A stretch of DNA of 64,000 bases from Acidilobaceae archaeon (GCA_027037535.1 JALVZQ010000007.1:248001-312000), one strand, 5' to 3'; numbered from the stretch's first letter, positions 1-8,850 are shown. Numbers and translations: made by a program. The notes: generated from the letters alone by a model not told the origin.

Positions 1-1
1 G

Positions 2-208
2 GTAAGCGTAGGAACTAGCCTAATAGTCGCGGGCATACTCGGAATTTTGATTTCAGGATGGATTATTACTGCAGGATTATTGTTCATCATTTATGTTGAG
101 GAGCCGGAGGCACGATCGATATTTGGAGAAGACTACCATCTCTATGAGGAAAAAGTTCCGCCAATATCGTTGAATATCTTATGTGTAATTAGGCAATTAT
201 TCAACTAG
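2..208 (+). CDS. C-terminal end of an isoprenylcysteine carboxyl methyltransferase-like membrane protein (partial)
   Basis: The frame is open from base 2 to a TAG at 206-208; the 5' end lies outside the window. The visible 68 residues contain a long hydrophobic helix followed by EEPEARSIFGEDYHLYEEKV. This fits the C-terminal signature of the ICMT/PEMT-like integral membrane methyltransferases (E-E...F-G-x-x-Y-x-x-Y...V-P), where this region contributes to S-adenosylmethionine binding. The substrate cannot be told from this fragment. The gene converges on hyuB and their 3' ends overlap by 8 bases. Family assignment rests on the C-terminal motif only. Confidence 0.6.
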   Translation, partial: VSVGTSLIVAGILGILISGWIITAGLLFIIYVEEPEARSIFGEDYHLYEEKVPPISLNILCVIRQLFN

Positions 209-1895
209 ACTCCGGATAAGTGTTTTGCCCTCGACCTACGCAGTTGGATCTTAGAGTCTTTATCCACTCTTCATCTATACGGCCCTCTTCCAAGTCCTTC
301 TCAATCAGATATTGTTCACGTTTACAGGGGTCTCCATAACCTCCTCCTCCCGCAGTCATAATAATGATCTCGTCTCCTTCACCCAGCTGTATCGTGGCCT
401 TGCTTGGAAGTATCTTAGTTCTACCGTCTTTGTATCGTACCATGTATATGGCTGGTTGTCCAGGCATGCCTCCTCTGAGTCCCCATGGACGGGTTCTACA
501 TCTCTCTCCTACAATTGAGACGGTGGTCTTGTCGGAGAGTATTTTTATGCCTCTAATTATTCCATTTCCTCCTCGGTACTTTCCTTGTCCTCCACTGGAT
601 GACCGTATCTCGTATCTCGTAAATAGTATAGGATACTCGGCTTCAAGTATCTCTATAGGAGTATTGAGTGTATTCGTCATATTGGTGTGAACAGCGTCTA
701 CTCCATCGCAACAGGGCCTACCACCAGTGCCACACCCTATGGTTTCATAGAACGCCCATGTCTGGCCGTCCCCTATTATGCCACCTATCATGATATTGTT
801 CATGCTACCGCATGATGCCGCGGGTACTTTATCGGGAAGGGCCTCGGCTAGTGCCCTTAGTACTACGTCTGCTATTCTCTGGCTCGTTTCTACGTTTCCG
901 CCGCTAACTGGTGCTGGTTTTACGGGATTGACTAGGCTTCCCTCGGGAGCCTTTATTTCGACTACTCGTAGGAATCCCTGATTCATTGGCATCTCGGGGT
1001 CGAGCACGCTTTTTAGGGCATATGCTGTGGCGGCAACCGTTACTCCATATACTGCGTTTATGGGGTAGTCGACTTGGGGATGAGTACCGGCGAAGTCGAC
1101 AGTTAGCTTATCTTTATCGAAGGTGATCGATACGTCAATGTTGACTAGTTTATCCTCTAGTTCGAGGTAGTCTCTTGCATGGAAGGATCCTTGGATTCCT
1201 AGATCTTCTAGGAGTCTCCTGGTGTATCTCTCAGTGTAATCTAGGATCTCGCTCCATGCCTCTAAGAGTGCGAAGGATCCATATTTCTTGGCGAGATCGA
1301 GTATTCGTTTTTCTCCAACATTTAGACTAGCTATTTGTGCCCGGAGATCGCCTTCGAAGTATCTGGGGGTTCTGACATTTGACTCTATGAGACGTAGAAT
1401 CTCTGTATCGAGTCTACCGTCCTTGACTATTTTTACGGGAGGTATAACTATTCCTTCTTGGAGGAGCTCTGTGACTTTTCCACCTATGCTTCCTGGAACG
1501 CTTCCTCCTACGTCTACGTGGTGGGCTTTATTCGCTACTATAGCGATGAGTCTCCCATCATAGTATACGGGTTTCATTGCCAGGATATCGTTTAGGTGTG
1601 TGCCTGCTATGTATGGGTCGTTTACAATGACTATGTCTCCTGGGTTTAGGTTCTTGCCTAGTTTCTTTAGCGTTCTGACCGTATTTACAACGCCTATGCT
1701 CATGCTACCTAGGTGGACGGGAATATGCTCTGCTTGTGCCACTATTTCTCCGGTAGGTGCTAGTATTGCACAGCTGTGGTCGAGTCTGTCCTTTATATTA
1801 GGGCTATATGCGGTGTTTCTGAGGACTATTCCCATTTCTTCGCTTGTATATATGGCTGCGTTCTTGATGACTTCTACTGTTATCTTGTCCACCAT
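201..1895 (-). CDS. hyuB: Hydantoinase B / 5-oxoprolinase family subunit (HyuB)
   Basis: The protein has 564 residues, the usual length for HyuB. The N-terminus (KITVEVIKNA, then HSCAILAPTGEIVAQAEHIP) and the glycine-rich C-terminal GGGGYGDP block are hallmarks of the hydantoinase B/oxoprolinase family. With HyuA this subunit forms an ATP-dependent amidohydrolase acting on hydantoins or 5-oxoproline; related complexes are acetone and acetophenone carboxylases. The start has a GGAGGTG site inside the end of hyuA, and only 4 bases separate the genes, so they are translationally coupled. A symporter transcribed divergently suggests the substrate is imported. The exact substrate is unknown. Confidence 0.9.
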   Translation of the reverse strand: MVDKITVEVIKNAAIYTSEEMGIVLRNTAYSPNIKDRLDHSCAILAPTGEIVAQAEHIPVHLGSMSIGVVNTVRTLKKLGKNLNPGDIVIVNDPYIAGTHLNDILAMKPVYYDGRLIAIVANKAHHVDVGGSVPGSIGGKVTELLQEGIVIPPVKIVKDGRLDTEILRLIESNVRTPRYFEGDLRAQIASLNVGEKRILDLAKKYGSFALLEAWSEILDYTERYTRRLLEDLGIQGSFHARDYLELEDKLVNIDVSITFDKDKLTVDFAGTHPQVDYPINAVYGVTVAATAYALKSVLDPEMPMNQGFLRVVEIKAPEGSLVNPVKPAPVSGGNVETSQRIADVVLRALAEALPDKVPAASCGSMNNIMIGGIIGDGQTWAFYETIGCGTGGRPCCDGVDAVHTNMTNTLNTPIEILEAEYPILFTRYEIRSSSGGQGKYRGGNGIIRGIKILSDKTTVSIVGERCRTRPWGLRGGMPGQPAIYMVRYKDGRTKILPSKATIQLGEGDEIIIMTAGGGGYGDPCKREQYLIEKDLEEGRIDEEWIKTLRSNCVGRGQNTYPESS

Positions 1896-1899
1896 TTTC

Positions 1900-3951
1900 C
1901 TACACCTCCGAGATATGGAATGCCCCTAGATTGTCTAGAAGCGCTTCATATCTTTCTGGGACTACGATTGTAGAATCAGGAGCCTCTATTATTGCTGGGC
2001 CCTTGATGAGCGATCCAGGCTCCAGGTATTCTGTTCTATAAATGTTGGATAGCTTCCATCCGTCCTCGAAGTATACGAGGCGCTGGGTTTGTGGCTTGAC
2101 GTGGTGCGGTTCATAGCGTTTCCTACGCGGAAACCTTGGCTTTACTGTGACTCCTATTGCGTCTAGTCGTGCTACGACTATGACTACTTCTTCTTCGTAG
2201 TTCATGAAGCCATATCTATTTTTGTGAATGTAGTGGAATGTCTCGACTATTTTCCGTATGTTGGGATAATATGGTACTAGAAGAGTGTAGCCCTGGCCCC
2301 AATATTTAGCCTCTATATATCTCCTAAACACCCTCCTGGTCCAAGGTATTCCTTCTTCTTCCAGTATCCTGTTGGCTTTTTCCTCGAGCTCCTGGAATAT
2401 CTTCTCCAAGTAGTCCTCCGATAATTCATCTACCTGTTTTACGATTGGATAAGTAAAACTATGCTTGTAGTCGGTAACAAGTAGTCCAAGAGCCGAGAAG
2501 ACGCCTGGTCTGGGAGGAACTATGACCGATGATATTCCTAGATCCCTAGCTATCTCGACCGCATGGAGGGGTCCTGCTCCTCCAAAAGCAAACATCGAGA
2601 ATTCCCGAGGATCATGGCCTTTTTCAACGCTTACCAATCTTAGCGCCTTGCTCATAATAGTGTTTGCTATGGTGATAATACTCCAAGCAGTTTCCTCTAC
2701 ACTGAGTCCCAGTTGACCCGCTAGTCTCCTTATAGCCTTCTCAGCTAGTTCCTTGGATAAGAGTAATCTGGCTCCTGCCAGCTTTGTTGGAAGCCTGCCT
2801 AGTACAAGGTTCGCGTCTGTTATAGTCGGGTCTTTTCCTCCAAGCCCATAGCATGCTGGTCCTGGATCTGCTCCAGCACTGATTGGTCCTACTCGGAGTG
2901 CGCCTCCTTTGTCGATCCAAGCTATTGTTCCTCCCCCGGCGCTAACCTCGGCTAGGTCAATATACGGGAATCTTACGGGGTAACCGCTGCCTCGCACCAG
3001 TCGTCCCATATGGACTTTTCCGCCAACCTCATACATCGTAGTGATCTCTGGTACTCCCTTTATTACGCTTGAGGCCTTTGCAGTTGTACCACCCATATCG
3101 AATCCTAGTGCCTTCTCTATACTCATTAATTGGCTGAAGAAGGCTACTGCTACCGCCCCTGCACTAGGTCCGCTCTCTATAAACATTGCGGGCTTTTCCA
3201 GAGCCTCTGCTATATGGCTGACTCCGCCACTGCTCTGCATTATGAGAAGTTTTCCGCGGAAGCCTGAGCTGCGCAAGGTATTCTCTAAATCGTCTAGGTA
3301 CTTGCTAAGGACTGGTTTTAGCACAGCGTTTACTACTGTGGTGCTCGTCCGCTCATACTCCATTGGCTCCGGGTCTATCCTGTGGCTGAGGACTATTATT
3401 GCGTCTGGACATTTATCTTTGATTATTTTTTCAGCTTCTATTTCATGTACGGGGTTCTTATAACTGTGAAGGAAGCTTACAGCAAATACCTTTATTCCTT
3501 CCTTGCATAAGTCGTCTACCTTGCGGGATAGTTGTTCTTTATCTAGGTTTTCTATAATATTACCGTTTTTGTCTATTCTTCCTCTTACTCCGACACGGTG
3601 GTTTCTTGATACTAAGGGTTTAGGCTTAGAGAAGAAGAGGTTATAGAGCTCGGGTCTATTTTGTCTTCCTATTTCAATTATGTCTATGAATCCTTCATTT
3701 GTTATTAGGGCAACCTTGGGGGGTTCGATACCGATTTGTCCTAGGAACATGTTTGTTCCTATTGTGCTAGCATGGATAATTGTGTCTACTTTTGCAAGGT
3801 CGTCTATTGCTTGTTCAATCGCGTTCATTATTCCGATTACTGGTTCTTTGGGTGTCGTTAGAACTTTGAGATGTTCGAGGACGCCAGACTCTTTGTTGAA
3901 TAATACTAGGTCTGTAAAAGTTCCACCAACATCGATTCCAATTATAGCCAT
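1900..3951 (-). CDS. hyuA: Hydantoinase A / 5-oxoprolinase family subunit (HyuA)
   Basis: The protein has 683 residues. It opens with the actin/HSP70-type phosphate-binding loop GIDVGGTFTDL (about residues 5-15) and carries the second loop GFDMGGTTAK and a later FAFGGAGPLHA motif, all typical of the HyuA ATPase subunit. This subunit activates the amide with ATP for hydrolysis by HyuB. A GGAGGT site lies 8 bases before the ATG. It is the first gene of a two-gene operon whose promoter faces the symporter operon across about 250 AT-rich bases. Hydantoin, 5-oxoproline or another cyclic amide are all possible substrates. Confidence 0.92.
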   Translation of the reverse strand: MAIIGIDVGGTFTDLVLFNKESGVLEHLKVLTTPKEPVIGIMNAIEQAIDDLAKVDTIIHASTIGTNMFLGQIGIEPPKVALITNEGFIDIIEIGRQNRPELYNLFFSKPKPLVSRNHRVGVRGRIDKNGNIIENLDKEQLSRKVDDLCKEGIKVFAVSFLHSYKNPVHEIEAEKIIKDKCPDAIIVLSHRIDPEPMEYERTSTTVVNAVLKPVLSKYLDDLENTLRSSGFRGKLLIMQSSGGVSHIAEALEKPAMFIESGPSAGAVAVAFFSQLMSIEKALGFDMGGTTAKASSVIKGVPEITTMYEVGGKVHMGRLVRGSGYPVRFPYIDLAEVSAGGGTIAWIDKGGALRVGPISAGADPGPACYGLGGKDPTITDANLVLGRLPTKLAGARLLLSKELAEKAIRRLAGQLGLSVEETAWSIITIANTIMSKALRLVSVEKGHDPREFSMFAFGGAGPLHAVEIARDLGISSVIVPPRPGVFSALGLLVTDYKHSFTYPIVKQVDELSEDYLEKIFQELEEKANRILEEEGIPWTRRVFRRYIEAKYWGQGYTLLVPYYPNIRKIVETFHYIHKNRYGFMNYEEEVVIVVARLDAIGVTVKPRFPRRKRYEPHHVKPQTQRLVYFEDGWKLSNIYRTEYLEPGSLIKGPAIIEAPDSTIVVPERYEALLDNLGAFHISEV

Positions 3952-4071
3952 ATGACTGGACCTCCAAAGGGTTAATCTTGGATATGAGGTGTGGGGAAAC
4001 TAGTGATTTTGTGAATTGGGGATTGTATTGTTTTGAGATTTTTATTCTGTTGATATAGGATCTGTATTGTC

Positions 4072-4098
4072 TAGTTTATAAATTTATTATATAAACTA
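4072..4098. promoter_or_regulatory. Perfect inverted repeat with TATA-like arms between hyuA and the symporter operon
   Basis: TAGTTTATA at 4072-4080 is repeated as its exact complement TATAAACTA at 4090-4098, with a 9-base AT spacer. Each arm resembles an archaeal TATA box, so this could serve as a divergent promoter or as an operator for a dimeric regulator. It lies about 120 bases from hyuA and 108 from the symporter small subunit. A further TATA-like AAAGTATAAT near 4175-4184 sits about 25 bases before the ATG at 4206, which would suit a leaderless transcript. No binding protein is identified; the HTH gene at 6157-6498 is a candidate by proximity only. Confidence 0.45.
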
Positions 4099-4205
4099 TG
4101 TATATATTGGGTTTAATTATATGTTGTCCATATAGTAAAGATATATATAATATTGTTTAGTTTATTATTTACAAAGTATAATCCCACCATAGCCCCACCT
4201 CAAAA

Positions 4206-4472
4206 ATGATGGGGGAGGAAAGAGAAATGGGGGAGGAGAAACCTAGGGAAATACAAGACATAGATACAAAAATATTCAAGAACTCTAGAGGCATAATTGC
4301 ACTGTTTCTATTCCTAATCTACATTGTTCTAATGTACCTAACTTATCTTGATCCAATAAATCGGCCAGATCCCAGCATAGGAGGGCTAAGCAAGGCATTC
4401 GCTTACAGCCTAATAATATGGGTCTACGGTATGATAGCAGTATTCTATGCTGCTCTTGAAGGATGGAGGTGA
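4206..4472 (+). CDS. Small membrane subunit of a sodium:solute symporter
   Basis: The 88-residue protein has a charged, Glu-rich N-terminus, then two hydrophobic helices (about residues 29-48 and 64-82) separated by a short polar loop. A small two-helix protein encoded directly before an SSS-family transporter is a known arrangement in archaea and bacteria (DUF4212-like small subunits). It ends 6 bases before the symporter start. Two starts are plausible: ATG at 4206, perhaps leaderless, or ATG at 4227, preceded by a GGGGGAGG site. The sequence ATGGGGGAGGA occurs at both. The family assignment comes from context and topology. Confidence 0.7.
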   Translation: MMGEEREMGEEKPREIQDIDTKIFKNSRGIIALFLFLIYIVLMYLTYLDPINRPDPSIGGLSKAFAYSLIIWVYGMIAVFYAALEGWR

Positions 4473-4478
4473 GGCGTA

Positions 4479-6035
4479 GTGGAGGCATGGCAGTGGGTAA
4501 CAGCAATAATCGTGCTCTACAGTCTAATCGTAGTAGGACTAGGATACTTGGCATACAGGAGGTTTAGACATACAATTGAGGACTTCTTCCTTCTCAGTAG
4601 AAGAGTAGGGTTCCTCGTTCTCTTCCTAACACTGGCTGCAACGTATCATAGCGCGTTCGCGTTCCTAACTAGCGTAGCCGTATTCAGCAAGAGCGGTATA
4701 AGCTTCTGGGTAGCCGCCAGCATATGGACACCATTAGCTGCAGTTTCAGGATACGTTCTAGGGAGAAGATTTCATCTAATAGGAAAGGAAAGAGGCCACA
4801 TTACACCGGCAGACTTACTAGCAGACTTCTATGAGAGCGAAGGACTACGATTTATTACCGCGGTGCTCCTAGCGACCTTCGTAATAGCCTACATGGTGGT
4901 ACAGAGCCTAGGACTCGGAATAGTATTAAGTGTGGGAAGTGCAGGCCACATAAACCTCTTCTGGGCAAGCCTCTTCTTCATGGCAGTCACAGTATTCTAC
5001 CTTGTAGTAGGAGGAAACAGAGCAGCGTTCTGGACGGACGCCCTACAAGGAGTATGGATGTACGTAGGAGTATGGGCCGCGGGCCTTTTCATAGTCTACA
5101 AGTTCTTCCCCGGCGGAGTATCGGATCTAATGAACCAAGTGCGAGAAGTATCGCCAAAGCTTCTAACCATGAACTGGCCACTCTCGCTAACGACAAGCTT
5201 CGTAATAGTATACAGTGTAGGAGTCATACTGCTGCCACACATGTGGCTAAGGTACTATAGTGCAAGAGACAAGACCACACTAAGGCTGAGCGCGGCTGGA
5301 ATGGCGGTATACGTATCAAGCTACTATATACCGGCCGCATTGATAGGACTAGCAGCCGCAGTCTTCAACGCCAAAGGACTAGTAGTAGACGGAAACACAA
5401 TACTGGAACCAGGGTTCATCAGTACGCTCATAAGCGAGTATGGAAGTAGAGACGCAGTCATGGCCTTCATGATATACGCCCTTACTCCAGCAGTATTCGC
5501 AGGATTCCTTCTTGCAGGAGCTGCAAGTGCAGCGATGAGCACTCTCGATAGTCTCCTTGGAGCAACAAGCATGATCTTGACGAGAGACATCTACCAGAAG
5601 TTCTTGAAGAAAGATGCATCTGAGCAGGAACTAATATGGGTGGGAAGACTGTGGATAATAATATGGGGCCTAATAGCATGGTACTTCACTATACAGAAGC
5701 CAGGACTAATATTTGACCTAGTAGCAATAAGTGCTAGCGGAGGCCTCCAATTCTTAATCCCGGTACTCCAGGCAGTGTTCCCGACCAAGAGGAACTGGAT
5801 AACTAGAGACGGGGCAATAGCCGGTGTATTAGCTGGAATTATAGTAAACATATTGCTGTGCAACAAGTTCCCATTCTACGAGGCTCTAGGTTTACCAGGG
5901 TATCATGCGGCTGTTGCAGGAGTAATAGGACTTGTTGTAAATGCAATAGTGGCATTGGTAGTAAGCAGTGTTACTGAGCCTGTCAGCGCGGAAAAGAGAA
6001 GACTATATGCTAGAATCCTCTCAGAAGAAAATTAA
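4479..6035 (+). CDS. Sodium:solute symporter (SSS family)
   Basis: The 518-residue protein is strongly hydrophobic with about 13 membrane segments. It shows SSS-family features: an N-terminal YRRFRHTIEDFFLLSRRVGF segment, a GxRAAFWTDALQG region, and a central ASAAMSTLDSLL segment in the region of the second sodium site. It probably imports an organic solute with sodium. The GTG start follows GGAGGTGA by about 7 bases and is coupled to the small subunit. Divergence from hyuAB suggests the substrate could be a hydantoin, 5-oxoproline or similar compound; this is inference. Synonymous codons are strongly A/C-ending. Confidence 0.88.
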   Translation: MEAWQWVTAIIVLYSLIVVGLGYLAYRRFRHTIEDFFLLSRRVGFLVLFLTLAATYHSAFAFLTSVAVFSKSGISFWVAASIWTPLAAVSGYVLGRRFHLIGKERGHITPADLLADFYESEGLRFITAVLLATFVIAYMVVQSLGLGIVLSVGSAGHINLFWASLFFMAVTVFYLVVGGNRAAFWTDALQGVWMYVGVWAAGLFIVYKFFPGGVSDLMNQVREVSPKLLTMNWPLSLTTSFVIVYSVGVILLPHMWLRYYSARDKTTLRLSAAGMAVYVSSYYIPAALIGLAAAVFNAKGLVVDGNTILEPGFISTLISEYGSRDAVMAFMIYALTPAVFAGFLLAGAASAAMSTLDSLLGATSMILTRDIYQKFLKKDASEQELIWVGRLWIIIWGLIAWYFTIQKPGLIFDLVAISASGGLQFLIPVLQAVFPTKRNWITRDGAIAGVLAGIIVNILLCNKFPFYEALGLPGYHAAVAGVIGLVVNAIVALVVSSVTEPVSAEKRRLYARILSEEN

Positions 6036-6062
6036 TTTTTTCCTATCCTTAACTCGTTTTTT
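6036..6062 (+). terminator. T-tract terminator after the symporter
   Basis: Two runs of six T residues (6036-6041 and 6057-6062) follow directly after the symporter stop. Crenarchaeal transcription commonly ends at such T tracts without a hairpin, and none is seen here. The next gene is on the opposite strand. Confidence 0.45.
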
Positions 6063-6156
6063 ATATTTGATCTTTAGAGGGTATTTTGTTGCTTTGTTAT
6101 CTTCTTTTAGGGAAAATAGGTTTGTAATATTGTCTATCTACTAAACATTGTTTTTA

Positions 6157-6498
6157 TTATTTAATAATATTTGATACTACGTCTAGGATCGATTTACATT
6201 CGTTCACGAGGTTAGACAACATAGGTTTGTATAATTTTACTAGTTTCTTGGCTCTGCCTCTGCCACCAGAAGGCTTAACTTTGCTTGTTTCTACTACTCC
6301 AAGAGATTCGAGCTCGTTTACGACTTTGAGGACCATTGGGTAGCTTATGCCTAGTTCTTTGCTTAATTCTCCCATTGTTGATCCTTTGTCCTTGTTTAGG
6401 AGGTGTTCTATCAATCTTGCAGCCAGATCTGCGTCGGGTACCTGTTTACATTTCATAAGGGATTTCAGCGCCTGGGATACGCTGACTGGAATTGACAT
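6157..6498 (-). CDS. Winged-helix HTH transcriptional regulator
   Basis: The 113-residue protein has a clear helix-turn-helix at about residues 38-62 (STMGELSKELGISYPMVLKV) followed by a basic wing (KPSGGRGRAKKLVKLY) and a C-terminal helix that may serve for dimerisation. The length fits the ArsR/MarR-like single-domain winged helix regulators of archaea. No metal-binding Cys/His cluster is evident. The start has GGTGA 6 bases upstream. It lies alone between the symporter and the exporter genes, so its target could be either or itself; nothing in the sequence decides this. Confidence 0.8.
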   Translation of the reverse strand: MSIPVSVSQALKSLMKCKQVPDADLAARLIEHLLNKDKGSTMGELSKELGISYPMVLKVVNELESLGVVETSKVKPSGGRGRAKKLVKLYKPMLSNLVNECKSILDVVSNIIK

Positions 6499-6660
6499 CG
6501 TATTTCACCTCGATCCTATTATGAAATGGTATATGTTTTCTTTTTAAATTTTGCAAAGCTTCAATTATAAATGTATTTTCAATAACATTTATTTCTAATC
6601 CTAATATATAGATTGGTGAAATAATCGTGAAAGATATAACTCGTTAAACAATATAGACCA

Positions 6661-6741
6661 CTAGAGGCCGATGAAGATCCAGCACCTAGGTGACCACGGA
6701 AAAAGGGGATGAGCCCTTCCCTGCGGAACGAGGCCTCTATC
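6661..6741. ncRNA. Candidate structured non-coding RNA, strand uncertain
   Basis: About 80 G/C-rich bases sit in an AT-rich gap. The ends form a perfect 8-bp stem: TAGAGGCC at 6662-6669 with GGCCTCTA at 6732-6739. Inside are a CACCTAGGTG self-complementary hairpin (6683-6692) and a GGG/CCC hairpin around 6705-6720. On the minus strand the inner hairpin is extended by CCGC pairing with GTGG through a G-U pair that would be A-C on the plus strand, which slightly favours minus. GATGA after the stem and CGA before its closing strand resemble a kink-turn, but spacing does not fit a canonical C/D box RNA, and no ACA box follows. Family unknown. Confidence 0.45.
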
Positions 6742-6991
6742 TCAAAATTAGATGATTTCTCAAATATACTAACAAGCCAAGCTCTAAAAGAATTAGTATA
6801 GCGCCTAGTGCAGGTACGTAATCTCTATGTTTCATAAAATAGAAGAAGTATACTACCACAGTGGACCAGGGAATTCCTATAACGACGTATACTAAAATTG
6901 AACAATATTTAGCTCCAACAATTAATCCCGCTACATATATCCCTAGAAGGACTATGCTTAGATATCTAAGGATCTTTTCAAGGTTATCCAT
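6737..6991 (-). CDS. Small three-helix membrane protein linked to the TauE/SafE exporter
   Basis: The 84-residue protein is almost entirely hydrophobic, with three predicted membrane helices (about residues 9-27, 30-52 and 59-79) and a short basic loop. It starts 6 bases after the TauE/SafE gene with a GGAGGT site, so the two are co-translated. Small DUF1634-like membrane proteins often accompany TauE/SafE genes in archaea, and this may be one, but no diagnostic motif was recognised. Its last codons overlap the outer stem of the candidate RNA at 6661-6741. Confidence 0.65.
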   Translation of the reverse strand: MDNLEKILRYLSIVLLGIYVAGLIVGAKYCSILVYVVIGIPWSTVVVYFFYFMKHRDYVPALGAILILLELGLLVYLRNHLILR

Positions 6992-6997
6992 ATCAAA

Positions 6998-7759
6998 CTA
7001 CCTCCTTACAAGCATTAATACAGCTATTATAATTAGCACTATTGAGAACAGTAGTTGTAGGGTTCTATTCGATGTCTTTACACCGACCTTGGAACCAAGG
7101 TATGCACCACTTATAGTACCAAGACTTAAACTAAACGCAAAGCACGGATCAAGTACTCCGGCAATATAGTATCCTAGAGCTCCAGCAGACGCAGTTATGC
7201 CGACAAGTAGCTTACTCGTAGCTACACTAGTTTTCATATTTAATCCTATAACCTTTCTGAATATCGGGATATTTACTATGCCGCCTCCAATACCAAGCAA
7301 CGCGGAGGCTAAGCCTGCAATATATTTCAATAGTCCTCCAGCTAAAATCCTCCTAATTGGTATATTTGATCCGGCTGGAAGACCTTCACTGTTTTCTCTT
7401 CTTGGCTTACGAATCATCGAGTAAGCTGTGTAAACCAATATTCCAAATAGTAATATTTTTATTATTATGTTATTGAGTCGAAGAGCTAGGAAAACCCCGG
7501 TTATAGCACCTAGCGTGGATAAGGGTTCAAGTATAAGAGCAAGTCTAATGTCAACGAGCTTCTCCTTCATATAAATATTGAGTCCACCAATACTCGTACC
7601 AACTATCGCTAGTAGACTAGATGCGACCGCCACCTTCGTATCTATACCTACGGCAATCATGAGTGGAGTCATGAGGCTTCCTCCACCGATACCGAGAAGA
7701 CTCCCTACAAATCCTCCAAATACCCCGATTATTAGTACAATCAATTGTGCATCGTACAT
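6998..7759 (-). CDS. TauE/SafE family anion exporter
   Basis: The 253-residue protein has about eight membrane helices and the duplicated glycine motif of the family: FVGSLLGIGGGSLMTPLM near residue 20 and SALLGIGGGIVNIPIF near residue 155. Members (formerly DUF81) export sulfite, sulfoacetate and related organosulfur anions, or import such compounds. It is first of a two-gene unit with the small membrane protein downstream. In a sulfur-metabolising hyperthermophile a sulfur oxyanion is a reasonable substrate, but the sequence does not prove it. The start has GGGA 5 bases upstream. Confidence 0.88.
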   Translation of the reverse strand: MYDAQLIVLIIGVFGGFVGSLLGIGGGSLMTPLMIAVGIDTKVAVASSLLAIVGTSIGGLNIYMKEKLVDIRLALILEPLSTLGAITGVFLALRLNNIIIKILLFGILVYTAYSMIRKPRRENSEGLPAGSNIPIRRILAGGLLKYIAGLASALLGIGGGIVNIPIFRKVIGLNMKTSVATSKLLVGITASAGALGYYIAGVLDPCFAFSLSLGTISGAYLGSKVGVKTSNRTLQLLFSIVLIIIAVLMLVRR

Positions 7760-7835
7760 CTTTTCCCAACTCCATTGGTCCTCTTTATCGATATTGCATA
7801 CTGTCAGCGAATCATTTGGAAGTGTGGATGTGTTT

Positions 7836-8732
7836 CTAGCCGAATATATTACGTATTCCGAAGTAAGCTCCTATTATCTCTCCGAATACGTAGCTTGCGA
7901 ACGCTGTTCCAAGCATGAGGCCTACGCTTTCAATGAACTCACGTTTAAAGTTTCTGTCAAATACAATTGAGCCATAGAAAGTGAATATTCCTATCAGCAA
8001 TACTCCTAGTAGAATAGACGCTGTAAAGGCATAAGCCATATTATGTGTTGCGAAATATGGTAATGCCAAGAGAACTACCGCGCCTACATATCCTATTCCC
8101 GTCATTATGGCACTCGTAGTCGGATTTCTTGTCGGATCATGTTTAGCTTGAATGTACGCTGCACTACTCATAGATATTGCTGCTGAAAGTCCCACTATCA
8201 GGCCGGCTATTCCAGCCATTATCGTATAGCTAGTTACTCCAAGGAATCCAGCGTGTACGCCTGTTATTTCGACAATCGCATCCGCTAAGCCTAAGACGAT
8301 AAAGCTCATATACTTGACGATTGTTTCCTCTATGTTAGACATTAATTCATGCTCATGTTTTTCTTCGTCCAAAATGATTTCCTGTAGTTTTTCTTTCTCG
8401 GAACCCTGGAGATACTTGAGGTAATCTTTATACGCTTCAACGACTTCTTCTTCATGTCGTTCGAGCCACTTAAGAGTAAACGTCAGACCAAAGATTTTCC
8501 TCATTAACTTTATTCTTCGTAGATAACCACTACTTAATTCCTGGCTACAATCTTTGCCTACAATATTCTTCCAGAACTCATAGTGTCTGTATTCGTCTTT
8601 GGCCAGTTCTTCTAGTATTTTCTTGTGTTTATCATGCTTTTCATGTTCCGATAAGTATTTGTATATCATGTAGTCTATGTACTCGTCCTTGCAGAATTCT
8701 TCTGCTAGTCTTAACTGTTCTTCTCCGAGCAT
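7836..8732 (-). CDS. Rubrerythrin-like ferritin domain fused to a VIT1/CCC1-type metal transporter
   Basis: The 298-residue protein has two parts. Residues 1-135 form a soluble four-helix ferritin-like domain with the repeated metal-ligand pattern E-x-x-x-D-E-Y-R-H (LAKDEYRHYEFW) and ILDEEKHEHEL. Residues 136-298 form a five-helix VIT1/CCC1 membrane domain beginning VLGLADAIVEITGVHAGFLG. CCC1/VIT1 proteins move Fe(II) or Mn(II); ferritin-like fusions (MbfA type) are known as iron exporters. It probably senses or oxidises iron and moves it across the membrane, protecting against iron-driven oxidation. The start has GGGTGTGA 8 bases upstream. Confidence 0.85.
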   Translation of the reverse strand: MLGEEQLRLAEEFCKDEYIDYMIYKYLSEHEKHDKHKKILEELAKDEYRHYEFWKNIVGKDCSQELSSGYLRRIKLMRKIFGLTFTLKWLERHEEEVVEAYKDYLKYLQGSEKEKLQEIILDEEKHEHELMSNIEETIVKYMSFIVLGLADAIVEITGVHAGFLGVTSYTIMAGIAGLIVGLSAAISMSSAAYIQAKHDPTRNPTTSAIMTGIGYVGAVVLLALPYFATHNMAYAFTASILLGVLLIGIFTFYGSIVFDRNFKREFIESVGLMLGTAFASYVFGEIIGAYFGIRNIFG

Positions 8733-8850
8733 TAACAGTCACACCCTTACTAAGGCTCGCTCTGTCAATTGATGATCCAACTACCCTTGATAGAATCAGT
8801 AATGTAGTATGAATATAAAAGATCAATCTCCATACATATCATGAGACGTC

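Noticed and set aside
6661-6741. Fluoride riboswitch or C/D box guide RNA
   Set aside because: GATGA and GGCC/GGCC elements look similar, but their order differs from the fluoride switch, and the distances between C- and D-like boxes do not fit archaeal C/D RNAs.
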